This document shows, in pieces, positions 19,414 to 27,524 of a stretch of DNA of 38,415 nucleotides. The position numbers and the translations under genes were made by a program. Location of the stretch: NCBI GenBank assembly GCA_028290705.1, contig JAQGJH010000049.1:1-38415 (forward strand), read 5' to 3'. Positions within the stretch are counted from its first letter, which is position 1. The number at the start of each line of letters is the position of its first letter. Source of the stretch: Hyphomicrobiales bacterium (GTDB taxonomy: Bacteria > Pseudomonadota > Alphaproteobacteria > Rhizobiales > Beijerinckiaceae). A model generated the notes under the pieces. The model saw nothing but the letters and a program-made list of their open reading frames with translations. It made no database searches and was not told where the DNA came from.

Positions 19414-20742
19414 ATGACACGCAGTCTCGCGGCGACGACGTTTGCTACGGTCGTCCTGCTCTCATCTTCTTTCGCGTCTGCACAGGCGCCATCCGGCAAA
19501 GTCTCGGTCGTGACGTCTTTCGCCAAGGACGTGACAGACCCGTTCAAGCGGGCTTTCGAAAAGGCGGTTCCGGGCGTGACGCTCGACGTGCAGAACCGCA
19601 ACACGAATGCGGCCGTGAAGCTGATCGAGGAGACGCGCTCGAACAACCAGATCGACCTGATGTGGGCCTCCGCGCCGGACGCGTTCGAGGTGCTCAAGGG
19701 CAAGACCCTGCTGATGAAGTACAGCCCGCAGGCGACCGGCATTCCCGACAAGGTCGGGTCGTTTCCGATCAACGACAAGGACGGCTTCTATTTTGGTTTC
19801 GCGGCGTCCGGCTATGGCATCATGTGGAACGAGCGCTATGCGCGCGCCAACAAGCTGCCCGATCCGAAGGAGTGGCAGGATCTCGCCAAGCCGGTCTTCT
19901 TCGACCATGTTGCGATCGCGGCGCCGTCGCGGTCCGGCACGACGCATCTCACGGTCGAGACGATCCTGCAGGGCGAAGGCTGGGACAAGGGCTGGCGCAC
20001 CCTGAAAGAGATGTCGGGCAACTTCCGGCAGGTGATGGATCGTTCGTTCGGCGTGCCCGAGGGCGTGAATTCGGGACAGGTCGGCGTCGGCATCGTGATC
20101 GACTTCTTCGCCTTCTCGGCGCAGGCGGCGAATTTCCCCGTGAAGTTCGTGTATCCCAGCGTCACCACGGTGGTGCCGGCCAATATCGGCATCGTGGCCA
20201 ATGCGCCGAATGCCGCGGGGGCCAAGGCCTTCGTGGATTTCGTCCTGTCCCCCGCCGGCCAGGAGGTTCTGCTCGAGCCGACCATCCGGCGTCTGCCGGT
20301 CAATGCCGACATCTACGCCAAGGCCCCGAAGGACTATCCGAACCCGTTCAAGGATCCGCAGTTCCAGAAGATGATCTCGTTCGACGTCGACAAGTCTGAG
20401 GCGCGCACCGCGGTCGTCGACACCTTGTTCGACCAGATCGTCACCTTCCAGCTCGACGGGCTGAAGGCCGCCACCAAGTCGATCCACGATGCCGAAGCCG
20501 CGCTGGCCAAGAAGGACAATGCCAAGGCCCGTGCGCTGGTGACCGAAGCGCGCGACCTCGTCGCCGCCATGCCGGTGTCGGAGACGCAGGCCTCGAGCGA
20601 AGAATTGCGGGCTGCCTTCACGGGCGGCAAGCAGAAGGGGGCGCGTCAGTCCGAGCTCGAGCAGCAATGGTCGAGCTTCGCCCGTGAGCGTTATGCGCAG
20701 GCGAAGACCAAGGCCGACGAAGCATTGAAGCTCGCCCGCTGA
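19414..20742 (+). CDS. AfuA/FbpA-like ABC transporter substrate-binding protein with helical C-terminal extension
   Basis: This is a 442-residue periplasmic protein with a signal peptide of about 23 residues (cleavage near SFASAQA). The core (about 28-330) is a family 1/COG1840-type binding fold: VTSFAKDVTDPFKRAFEK at the first strand, then GIMWNERYARANKLPDP and PANIGIVANAPNAAGAKAF. Where iron-binding members carry a pair of tyrosines, I read IDFFAF, so an iron(III) ligand is not supported; phosphonates, sugar phosphates or organic acids are alternatives. Residues about 335-442 form a charged Ala/Lys/Glu-rich helical extension, so the protein is about 100 residues longer than typical FbpA. 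The strong ribosome site GGAGG lies seven bases before the ATG. It is the first gene of a three-gene operon. Confidence 0.85.
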   Translation: MTRSLAATTFATVVLLSSSFASAQAPSGKVSVVTSFAKDVTDPFKRAFEKAVPGVTLDVQNRNTNAAVKLIEETRSNNQIDLMWASAPDAFEVLKGKTLLMKYSPQATGIPDKVGSFPINDKDGFYFGFAASGYGIMWNERYARANKLPDPKEWQDLAKPVFFDHVAIAAPSRSGTTHLTVETILQGEGWDKGWRTLKEMSGNFRQVMDRSFGVPEGVNSGQVGVGIVIDFFAFSAQAANFPVKFVYPSVTTVVPANIGIVANAPNAAGAKAFVDFVLSPAGQEVLLEPTIRRLPVNADIYAKAPKDYPNPFKDPQFQKMISFDVDKSEARTAVVDTLFDQIVTFQLDGLKAATKSIHDAEAALAKKDNAKARALVTEARDLVAAMPVSETQASSEELRAAFTGGKQKGARQSELEQQWSSFARERYAQAKTKADEALKLAR

Positions 20743-20771
20743 GGTCAGAAGTTCCAATCGAGAGCGTGGAT

Positions 20772-20792
20772 CGCGGCCGCCATGCGGTCGCG
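20772..20792 (+). other. Intercistronic hairpin abutting the permease start codon
   Basis: CGCGGCCGC (20772-20780) pairs with GCGGTCGCG (20784-20792), nine pairs with one G-U, around a 3-base loop. It ends five bases before the ATG at 20798. It would slow ribosome entry at that ATG, and it may also protect the upstream binding-protein mRNA. Confidence 0.5.
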
Positions 20793-20797
20793 GCCCC

Positions 20798-22522
20798 ATG
20801 GGGGGATTTGCATTGTTTCATTTACCGACGATCGGGCAGTTGCGGAGATCCGCGACGCCCGGCCAGTTCGCGCTTGCGCTGGCGATTTTTATTTTCCTGA
20901 TCCTGTTTCTCGTCATTCCGGTCGGCACCGTCATCTACGTGGCGTTTACGGAGCGTGGAACGGGCTCGTTCACGCTGGTCAACTTCCAGGACTTCTTCAG
21001 CAACGACCTGTTCATGCGGTCGCTCTGGAATTCGATCTGGGTGTCGGCCATGACGGTCGTGTGGGCATCGGTGATTGCCCTGCCGCTGGCCTATCTGACC
21101 ACGCGCTTCGAGTTTCGCGGCGCGGTGCTCATCCAGACGCTCGGCTTCCTGCCGCTCGTCATGCCCCCCTTCGTGGGCGCGGTCGCGCTGCAGATGCTGT
21201 TTGGCCGCAACGGCACGTTCAACCTGCTGCTCGACGACACGTTCGGGTTCAAGATTCCCTTCATGGAAGGGCTCTCGGGCGTGGTCTTCGTGCAGGCGCT
21301 GCATTACTTCCCGTTCATCCTCGTCAACCTGTCGACGTCGCTGCGCAACATCGACCGGAGCATGGAGGAGGCGGCGCAGAACCTCGGCTGTTCGGGCTTC
21401 CGGCTGTTCCGCCGCGTGGTGTTTCCTCTGGCCATGCCGGGCTTCGTGGCGGGCGCGTCGCTGGTCTTCGTCAAGGTGTTCGACGACCTGGCCACGCCGC
21501 TGCTGCTCAACGTCAAGGAAATGCTGGCCCCGCAGGCCTATCTCCGCGTCACCTCGATCGGCATCGCGGATCCGATGGGCTACGTCATCTCGGTGATGCT
21601 GATCGTCGGCTCGGTGCTGGTCGTGTGGCTTTCGGCGCAGGCGCTGAAGGGCAAGGACTACGCCACCGTGCAACGCGGCGGCGGCGGATTGTCGAAGCGC
21701 AAGCTCAAGCCGCTCGAAGGACTCATGGCCTATAGCGTCGTGGTGTTCCTGCTGGCGCTCGTGCTGATGCCGCATTTCGGCCTGCTGCTGATGTCGTTCG
21801 CGACCGTGTGGTCGTTCAGCCCCTTGCCGGACGCGTTCACCCTTTCGCACTACGGACGCGTGTTCGACGATTCCTGGGTCTACGTGAAAAACACGCTGAT
21901 CTATGCCTCGATGGCGGCCGGCATCGACGTGGTGATCGGCACGGCCATCGCGTATCTCATGCTGCGCACCAAGCTGATCGGGCGGCACTGGCTCGACTGG
22001 CTCGCGACGGCCGCGCTGGCGATCCCGGGCGTGGTCATCGGCATCGGCTATCTGCGGACGTTCTACGACATCTCGCTGCCCGGCGGGGCTCCGCTGGCGA
22101 GTTTCTGGATGATCATCGTGCTGGCGCTGGCGATCCGTCGCCTGCCCTACGCGCTGCGCGCCTGCGTGGCGGCGCTGCAGCAGGTTTCGGTGTCGCTCGA
22201 GGAAGCAGCCGAGAACATGGGGGCAACCAAGGCCCGCACGGTGCGGCGCATCGTTGTGCCCTTGATGGCCGGCGGCATTCTGGCCGGGTTCGTCACGAGT
22301 TTCTCGACCGCGGCGGTGGAATTGTCCGCCACGCTGATGCTCGTTCAGGCCAATGCGGATGCGCCGCTCGCTTATGGAATTTATGTGTTCATGCAATCGG
22401 CTGCCGGCCGGGGCGCGGGCGCGGCGCTGGGCGTCGTGGCCGTCGTGTTCGTCGGCCTTTGCGCTTTCATCACGCATCTCATCGTCGAGCGCAGCCAGCG
22501 ATCGAAAGGTTTTGAATCATGA
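20798..22522 (+). CDS. Double-length ABC transporter permease (FbpB/ThiP-like)
   Basis: This is a 574-residue inner-membrane protein holding two fused permease halves, as in FbpB. The first half (about 20-290) has the coupling loop SMEEAAQNLGCSGFRLFRRV. The second (about 310-570) has SLEEAAENMGATKARTVRRI. About twelve hydrophobic segments are visible, so one polypeptide can form the whole channel. The ATG at 20798 has no Shine-Dalgarno sequence and follows a hairpin directly. An in-frame TTG at 20813, preceded by GGGGGA at six bases, is a serious alternative and would shorten the protein by five residues. The stop overlaps the ATPase start (ATGA). Confidence 0.9.
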   Translation: MGGFALFHLPTIGQLRRSATPGQFALALAIFIFLILFLVIPVGTVIYVAFTERGTGSFTLVNFQDFFSNDLFMRSLWNSIWVSAMTVVWASVIALPLAYLTTRFEFRGAVLIQTLGFLPLVMPPFVGAVALQMLFGRNGTFNLLLDDTFGFKIPFMEGLSGVVFVQALHYFPFILVNLSTSLRNIDRSMEEAAQNLGCSGFRLFRRVVFPLAMPGFVAGASLVFVKVFDDLATPLLLNVKEMLAPQAYLRVTSIGIADPMGYVISVMLIVGSVLVVWLSAQALKGKDYATVQRGGGGLSKRKLKPLEGLMAYSVVVFLLALVLMPHFGLLLMSFATVWSFSPLPDAFTLSHYGRVFDDSWVYVKNTLIYASMAAGIDVVIGTAIAYLMLRTKLIGRHWLDWLATAALAIPGVVIGIGYLRTFYDISLPGGAPLASFWMIIVLALAIRRLPYALRACVAALQQVSVSLEEAAENMGATKARTVRRIVVPLMAGGILAGFVTSFSTAAVELSATLMLVQANADAPLAYGIYVFMQSAAGRGAGAALGVVAVVFVGLCAFITHLIVERSQRSKGFES

Positions 22523-23625
22523 CCCAATCCCTCGCCGTCGCGTCCCGGGAAGACGCCAAGCTCGCCACCGCGGACGTGACGATCCACAAGGTCAACGTTT
22601 CGTATGGCTCCAATCACGTGCTGAAAGACGTGGATCTCCAGATCCGGGCCGGCGAGTTCTTCGCCTTTCTGGGTCCGTCGGGATGCGGCAAGACGACCTT
22701 GCTGCGCCTGATCGCCGGCTTCAATGTGGCGACCAGCGGTGAGGTGCGCATCGGCGGCAAGGACGTGTCGGACCTGCCGCCGTGGAAGCGCGACGTCGGC
22801 ATGGTGTTCCAGTCCTATGCGCTCTGGCCGCACATGACGGTGGCGGAGAACGTCGCCTTCGGTCTCGAGGAGCGACGCATGCCGCGCGCCGAGATCAACA
22901 CGCGCGTGGCGACCGCTCTCGGCATGGTGGGCCTGTCGCATCTCGCGGCCCGGCGTCCATCGCAATTGTCGGGCGGCCAGCAGCAGCGCGTCGCGGTGGC
23001 GCGCACGATCGCGATTCACCCCAAGGTGCTGCTGCTCGACGAACCGCTCTCGAATCTCGATGCGCAGATGCGCGTGCAGGTGCGGCGCGAATTGCGCGAC
23101 CTGCAGCAGCGCCTCGGCATCACCACGATCTTCGTGACGCACGACCAGGAGGAGGCGAACACGATCTGCGACCGCATCGCCGTGATGAAGGACGGGGTGG
23201 TGCAGCAGGTCGGCGCGCCGATGGACGTCTACGAACATCCCGTCAACCTGTTCGTGGCGAGCTTCCTCGGCACGGCCAACATCATCGAGGGCAAGGTCGT
23301 GCAGGATGGCGGCCGTCGCGTGTTCGAGATGGGCGGGGCTTTGCGTCTGCCGGTGCCGGAGGGCGCGGTGCTGCCGCCGGGCGCGCGGCTGGTGTTCCGG
23401 CCCCAGCATGCCTCGCTGGCGGCTCCCGATTCCGCGAGCCCGGCGCTCAAGGGCGTGGTGAAGCATCGCGAGTTTTTGGGCGCGACGGTGCGGTACGAGG
23501 TAGAGGTCGGGACGTCGTCCGTGGTGGTCGATGCGCCGTTCCAGACCGGCGCGAGCCTCTATTCGGCGGGGGATGCCGTCGGCCTGACGCTGCCGCTGAG
23601 TTCCATCCACTGGCTGGCCGATTGA
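22519..23625 (+). CDS. ABC transporter ATPase with TOBE domain (PotA/FbpC-like)
   Basis: This is a 368-residue cytoplasmic ATPase. It has Walker A GPSGCGKTT at residue 52, Q-loop MVFQSYALWPHMTV near 95, signature LSGGQQQR at 150, Walker B LLLDEPLSNLDA near 170 and the H-loop FVTHDQEEAN near 205. Residues about 240-368 form the TOBE-type regulatory domain (FLGTANIIEGKV and later strands). LDEPLSNLDA is the PotA/FbpC/MalK subgroup form. It starts within the permease stop codon, and the operon order is binding protein, permease, ATPase. Substrate as for the binding protein, unresolved. Confidence 0.93.
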   Translation: MTQSLAVASREDAKLATADVTIHKVNVSYGSNHVLKDVDLQIRAGEFFAFLGPSGCGKTTLLRLIAGFNVATSGEVRIGGKDVSDLPPWKRDVGMVFQSYALWPHMTVAENVAFGLEERRMPRAEINTRVATALGMVGLSHLAARRPSQLSGGQQQRVAVARTIAIHPKVLLLDEPLSNLDAQMRVQVRRELRDLQQRLGITTIFVTHDQEEANTICDRIAVMKDGVVQQVGAPMDVYEHPVNLFVASFLGTANIIEGKVVQDGGRRVFEMGGALRLPVPEGAVLPPGARLVFRPQHASLAAPDSASPALKGVVKHREFLGATVRYEVEVGTSSVVVDAPFQTGASLYSAGDAVGLTLPLSSIHWLAD

Positions 23626-23694
23626 TCATCGAACGGTCGAACCCGCCCGGGGTCAGGCTCGTTTGCAGGCATGTGTCTGCACGAGAGGGAGCCC

Positions 23695-23958
23695 ATGCGT
23701 GACAATGTGGAAGCGAGCCGCTTCGAGCTCGAGGAGAACGGGCTTCTGGTGGTCGCCAACTACCGGCGCGGCGACGGCGTCCTGTCGATTCTGCACGTCG
23801 AGGCGGCGCCGCCCCTGCGCGGCACGGGAGCGGCGGGACGCCTGATGCGCGCCATCGCCGAGCAGGCCGGGCGCGACCAGATCAAGATCCGGCCGCTCTG
23901 CGGCTATGCCGCCGCTTGGCTGCGGCGCTCGCCCGAATTCCGAAAACTGATCGCCTGA
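23695..23958 (+). CDS. Small GNAT-fold N-acetyltransferase (YjdJ/COG2388 type)
   Basis: This is an 87-residue minimal GNAT protein. The block VEAAPPLRGTGAAGRLMRAI is the acetyl-CoA pyrophosphate-binding motif (R/Q-x-x-G-x-G/A), and IKIRPLCGYAAAWLRRSPEF matches the conserved end of COG2388 proteins, which carry a Cys close to the cofactor. I chose the ATG at 23695 because GAGGGA lies four bases upstream; an ATG at 23671 would add eight residues. It follows the ATPase gene after 69 bp and ends 4 bp from the convergent DUF1428 gene. The acceptor substrate is unknown, and a link with the transporter is not supported. Confidence 0.78.
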   Translation: MRDNVEASRFELEENGLLVVANYRRGDGVLSILHVEAAPPLRGTGAAGRLMRAIAEQAGRDQIKIRPLCGYAAAWLRRSPEFRKLIA

Positions 23959-23962
23959 CGGG

Positions 23963-24316
23963 TCACATTTCCAGAAAGCTTTCGAAGCCGCCAAAGATCA
24001 TGCGCCTGGTGTCGAAAGGCATGTCGTTCATCTGGGCCTTGAGGCGCGGGTCCTCGAAGACTTTGGCCTGAATTTCGTCGCGGCTCTGACGCGAGGCGTA
24101 GACGATCCAGGCGAAGACCACGACCTCGTCGTCGGTCGCCTGGACGGCGCGCGGGAATGACGTGAGCTTGCCGTAGGGCACGTCGTCGCCGACGCATTCA
24201 ACATAGGCGAGAGCTCCATATTCCTTGAAGGTTTCACCGGCGATGCGCGCCACGTCCTTGTAGGCTTCGAGATTGGCTTTGGGTACGGCGAGAACGAAAC
24301 CGTCGACGTAGGACAT
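23963..24316 (-). CDS. DUF1428 family protein
   Basis: This 117-residue cytoplasmic protein opens with MSYVDGFVLAVPKANLEAY, the recognisable start of DUF1428 (a dimeric alpha-beta barrel-like fold). It continues with ALAYVECVGDDVPYGKLTSF and ends with FDTRRMIFGGFESFLEM, also conserved. No biochemical function is established to my knowledge. The ATG at 24316 is favoured by these family ends; an upstream extension to 24400 looks non-coding. It converges with the GNAT gene and is probably transcribed alone from the 93-bp gap to the DUF6894 gene. Confidence 0.88.
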   Translation of the reverse strand: MSYVDGFVLAVPKANLEAYKDVARIAGETFKEYGALAYVECVGDDVPYGKLTSFPRAVQATDDEVVVFAWIVYASRQSRDEIQAKVFEDPRLKAQMNDMPFDTRRMIFGGFESFLEM

Positions 24317-24409
24317 GGGGAACTCCCTTGGGGTGAGTGCGGGCGGTCTGCGTCTCAAGGACGGGCGGGCGCGGCCGCGTCCGACAGATCCCCCGGACAA
24401 TCTGCGCCA

Positions 24410-24685
24410 TCAAGGATAATCCACGAGTTTCTCGGCCGATCCAGCCTCGGGCGGACCGTCGCGGCCATCGCCCAGATAAATCGTGCCCGCCACGTGACCG
24501 GCCTGGTTGCGCACCACGATGGAGGTCACGACCGCGGTCTCGCCCGACTCGCGCGAAGCCTTGACGAGCGCCAGAGCGCGCTCGCGCGCGTCGGCGAGTG
24601 CGCCATCCTCGTGGGAAAAGTCCTGTCCGACGAGATCGGTCTCGCGGCTCAGCCCGGACACCTGGTCGAAATAAAAGCGGGGCAT
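24410..24685 (-). CDS. DUF6894 family small protein
   Basis: This 91-residue protein starts with MPRFYFDQV, followed by D-x-x-G-x-D/E-F and a helix rich in ADARERALAL. That layout belongs to the DUF6894 family, which occurs in many copies in Hyphomicrobiales genomes. No function is known. It lacks a signal peptide. It is transcribed away from the racemase-like gene at 24880, with a 194-bp shared upstream region. Confidence 0.8.
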   Translation of the reverse strand: MPRFYFDQVSGLSRETDLVGQDFSHEDGALADARERALALVKASRESGETAVVTSIVVRNQAGHVAGTIYLGDGRDGPPEAGSAEKLVDYP

Positions 24686-24826
24686 GGCACGTCTCCTGGT
24701 GGCGACCGCATCCTTCGCAGCCCGGCGTGCGCTGAGGGCCTGCGCCGGCTTTCACATGTCGCGTGTCGGCCGGACATCAAGCGCGGCCGCGCGAACCCGG
24801 CGGACCTTGCGAGGCCGAGGCTGCCG

Positions 24827-24842
24827 GGGCACACTCGTGCCC
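24827..24842. promoter_or_regulatory. 16-bp dyad in the racemase-like gene leader
   Basis: GGGCACACTCGTGCCC has perfect 6-bp arms around ACTC and ends 37 bp before the ATG at 24880. It may be an operator or a small hairpin in the 5' leader of the three-gene operon. No T-tract follows, so it is not a terminator. Confidence 0.35.
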
Positions 24843-24879
24843 ACGAGGCCCGCGCAGACGGCGCCCGCAGGGAGGATAC

Positions 24880-25623
24880 ATGGCTGAGCTCGACCCGCGC
24901 CCGTACGGCTACAGGGCCCGCATCGGATATACGTCGCCGCCGCTCACCACCGAGGTGTTTCCGTACGAATTCTACCAGATCGTCCCGGCGGGCGTGTCGC
25001 TGGTGGTGACATCGCTCGCCATCGTGGTGCGATCCGCGACGGAACTCGACGACAGCTACGAGATCAGCCTGCGGGCCGCGCGGGAAATGCGCGACGCCGG
25101 CGTCGATCTCGTGTGTCTCGGGGGCGTGCCGATCAATCTCAACAAGGGCTACGACAATGCCGAGACGCTGTGTGCGGCGCTCGAGGCGGAGCTCGGCGTC
25201 AAGGTGTCGTCCAGTTCCTCGGCGCAGGTGTCGGCGGCGCGCAAGCTCGGCGTGAAAAAGGCCGTGCTGGCGCATCCCTATGCGGAGAGCGACACGGCGC
25301 GGATCAGCGGCAGCTACGAGAAGCTGATGGGCTGCGAGGTGGTGGGGCGGATGTGCTGGGGCAGCCCGTTCAACCGCATCGGGGCGATTCCCCAGCATGG
25401 CGCGGTGGAGATGGGCCGCAAGCTGCTCGACGCGCATCCGGAGGCCGACACGATCCTGTTTCCCTCGCCGCATTGGCCGACCGCGCATGCGCTCGACGTT
25501 CTCGAAGCCGAATATGGCGTCAACGCGCTGGGCGCCCACCAGGCGATCGTGTGGGACGGGCTGCGCCGTTGCGGCATCGACGACCGGATCGAGGGGTTTG
25601 GGCGGCTGTTCAGGGATTTCTGA
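24880..25623 (+). CDS. Asp/Glu racemase superfamily protein (maleate isomerase/arylmalonate decarboxylase-like), cysteines absent
   Basis: This is a 247-residue protein with the two-domain layout of maleate cis-trans isomerase and arylmalonate decarboxylase. Segment LVCLGGVPINLNKGYDNAETL (about 78-97) aligns with the first active-site loop, but the catalytic Cys position is Gly82, as in arylmalonate decarboxylase. The second loop, ILFPSPHWPT (192-201), has Ser196-Pro-His where relatives have the essential Cys. Neither catalytic Cys is therefore present, although the fold elements GVKKAVLAHPY and AIVWDGLRR are well kept. It is either a different chemistry or a binding protein. The ATG at 24880 has GGAGG four bases upstream. 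It is followed by a TctC receptor (55 bp) and a cupin, which suggests organic acid metabolism. Confidence 0.78.
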   Translation: MAELDPRPYGYRARIGYTSPPLTTEVFPYEFYQIVPAGVSLVVTSLAIVVRSATELDDSYEISLRAAREMRDAGVDLVCLGGVPINLNKGYDNAETLCAALEAELGVKVSSSSSAQVSAARKLGVKKAVLAHPYAESDTARISGSYEKLMGCEVVGRMCWGSPFNRIGAIPQHGAVEMGRKLLDAHPEADTILFPSPHWPTAHALDVLEAEYGVNALGAHQAIVWDGLRRCGIDDRIEGFGRLFRDF

Positions 25624-25678
25624 GGGCAGGAGATCCGCCGCGCATGACGCAGGCGGACACAATCGGGAGGGCCGCGCC

Positions 25679-26716
25679 ATGAAGCTCGCAACCACAGGCG
25701 CCGCGCTGGCGGCCGTCGTCTTCGCCTTCGCGGGCGCGGCGCTGGCCGACGGCGTCGAGGATTTTTATCGCGGCAAGCAGATGAACCTGCTGGTCGGCAG
25801 CGGCGCGGGGGGCGGCTACGACGCCTATGCGCGCGTCTTCGCGCGGCATTTCGGCAAGCACGTTCCCGGCCATCCCTCGATCATTGCCAAGAACCTGCCG
25901 GCGGGTGGCGGCATGGCGGCGGCCAATACGCTGTTCAACACGAGCGACAAGGACGGGTTGACGATCGCCGCGCATACGAACGGGATCGCGATGGATCCGT
26001 TGTTCGGCAACCCGGGCGCAAAGTTCGACGGGCGCGGCTTTTCATGGCTGGGGTCGATCGGCAAATTGCAGAACGTCTGCGCGGTCTGGCACCTGCATCC
26101 GGTGAAGACCATCGAGCAGGCGCGCACGCTGGGCTTCACGGCGGCGGGCGCGGGCGCGACGTCCAACACCGTGATCGTGCCCAAGATCCTGAACACGCTG
26201 CTGGGCACGAAGATCAAGGTGATCGCCGGCTACGAGCCCGGGCAGGGTGACGCCATCGCGATGGAGAGCGGCGAGGTGGATGGCGTTTGCGGCCTTGCGT
26301 GGTCGACCATCAAGGCGTCGCGCGCGCATTGGATCAAGGACAAGAAGATCACCGTGCTGGTGCAGATGGCGTTCGACAAGCTTCCCGATCTGCCGGACGT
26401 GCCGAGCGCGCTCGAACTCGTGCGCAGCGACGATGATCGCCGGGTGCTCGAGCTCATCCTCATCCGGCAGGAAATGGGCCGTCCGTTCTCGACGCCGCCC
26501 GGCGTGCCGGCGGAGCGCGTCGCGGCATTGCGCCGGGCGTTCGACGAAACCATGAAGGACCCGGAGTTTCTCGCCGAAGCCGCGCGGGCGCAGCTCGAAG
26601 TGGAGCCGTTGACCGGCGACGAAATCCATCGGCTGCTCGATCGCGCCTACACGTCGCCGAAAGACATCGTGGCGCGGGCCGCCGCGCTCATCAATCCCGC
26701 GGCTTCGGCCAAATAG
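25679..26716 (+). CDS. TctC/Bug-like periplasmic solute-binding protein
   Basis: This is a 345-residue TTT-family receptor with a clear signal peptide (about 1-23, ending AGAALAD). It shows the typical first strand and loop MNLLVGSGAGGGYDAYARVFA, then NLPAGGGMAAANTLF and PPGVPAERVAALRRAFDE. The binding of carboxylates by main-chain and loop contacts in this fold is family knowledge. No TctA/TctB membrane genes are present. GGGAGG sits eight bases before the ATG at 25679. It lies between the racemase-like and cupin genes and probably supplies or senses their substrate. It is a diverged paralogue of the protein at 18013, without that protein's loop insertion. Confidence 0.9.
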   Translation: MKLATTGAALAAVVFAFAGAALADGVEDFYRGKQMNLLVGSGAGGGYDAYARVFARHFGKHVPGHPSIIAKNLPAGGGMAAANTLFNTSDKDGLTIAAHTNGIAMDPLFGNPGAKFDGRGFSWLGSIGKLQNVCAVWHLHPVKTIEQARTLGFTAAGAGATSNTVIVPKILNTLLGTKIKVIAGYEPGQGDAIAMESGEVDGVCGLAWSTIKASRAHWIKDKKITVLVQMAFDKLPDLPDVPSALELVRSDDDRRVLELILIRQEMGRPFSTPPGVPAERVAALRRAFDETMKDPEFLAEAARAQLEVEPLTGDEIHRLLDRAYTSPKDIVARAAALINPAASAK

Positions 26717-26728
26717 GAGACACGCAAC

Positions 26729-27193
26729 ATGACGACATCCGCACAAGGCGCCGCACCGGCCGTCAGCTTTTTCAAGCTGCGGGCGCAATTGCTGGAGCAG
26801 GGGCGCACCGACACCGTGCTGGCCGCGACCGACAATCTGAAACTGCGTCTCAAGGTCTATGCGTCGGGCGGCGAGAACGGTCTGCACGCGCATGCGAGCG
26901 AGGACCACAGCTTCCTCGTGATGCAGGGCCGCGCCCGCTTCTACGATCGCGACGACGGGCATACCGACATCGGACGTTACGAGGGCATCATGATTCCGGC
27001 GGGCGCCTATTACCGATTCGAGGCGATCAGCAGCGAGGAGCTGATCCTGTTCAGGGTCGGGGCGAAGACGGGCGCCGGCAGCCTCGCGACGGCCGCACCC
27101 CGCGTCAATGCGCGGGGCGAGGCGATGCCCGGCGACTCCAAAGAGAACAAGCGCGTCCCGGTGGTGTTCAAGGACGGGCAGTTCTTCGAGTAG
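26729..27193 (+). CDS. Cupin-domain protein
   Basis: This is a 154-residue single-domain cupin. Motif 1 is well formed: GLHAHASEDHSFLVMQG provides His53, His55, Glu58 and His60. In motif 2, GIMIPAGAYYRFEA, the usual metal-binding His is replaced by Tyr94/Tyr95, so metal binding would be incomplete or different. There is no signal peptide. It starts 12 bp after the TctC gene behind AGGAGA, so it belongs to the same operon. A role in the metabolism of the operon's carboxylate is inferred; the reaction is unknown. The last 25 residues are charged and probably flexible. Confidence 0.85.
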   Translation: MTTSAQGAAPAVSFFKLRAQLLEQGRTDTVLAATDNLKLRLKVYASGGENGLHAHASEDHSFLVMQGRARFYDRDDGHTDIGRYEGIMIPAGAYYRFEAISSEELILFRVGAKTGAGSLATAAPRVNARGEAMPGDSKENKRVPVVFKDGQFFE

Positions 27194-27199
27194 AGCGCC

Positions 27200-27433
27200 T
27201 CACTTCTGCGGATTGGCGCGCTCGGCCTCGAGTTCCTCGTGGACCGAGCCCGAGCCGTGCGGCTCTTCCTTGAGGGCCGGGCCCTTCGGGGCATTGGCAT
27301 TGACGTCGGCGGCGGGCTGAGCCGGCGAGGACGGCATGGCGGGTTTGGGCGGCGTTCCGGCCGGGGTCTGGGCCGCCAGGGGAGTGGCCGTGAGGGCGGC
27401 GAGCGCAATGGCCGCCACGAGTGTTCTGGTCAT
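27200..27433 (-). CDS. Small Pro/Ala-rich secreted protein of unknown function
   Basis: This is a 77-residue protein with a standard Sec signal peptide (LVAAIALAALTATPLAAQ, cleavage near residue 21). The mature part, about 55 residues, is low-complexity and Pro/Ala-rich, and ends with a charged tail (SVHEELEAERANPQK). I recognise no family. The ATG at 27433 starts the signal peptide; an extension to 27523 would overlap the flagellin terminator. It converges with the cupin gene, 6 bp away. Confidence 0.6.
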   Translation of the reverse strand: MTRTLVAAIALAALTATPLAAQTPAGTPPKPAMPSSPAQPAADVNANAPKGPALKEEPHGSGSVHEELEAERANPQK

Positions 27434-27524
27434 GAATGGCTCCGGGCTTGTTGCAGGCGAACCCGCCGCCGGACCATGTGGTTCCGTCACATGAGGGGGA
27501 GGCTTGCACCAGCCCCGTTTCAAA

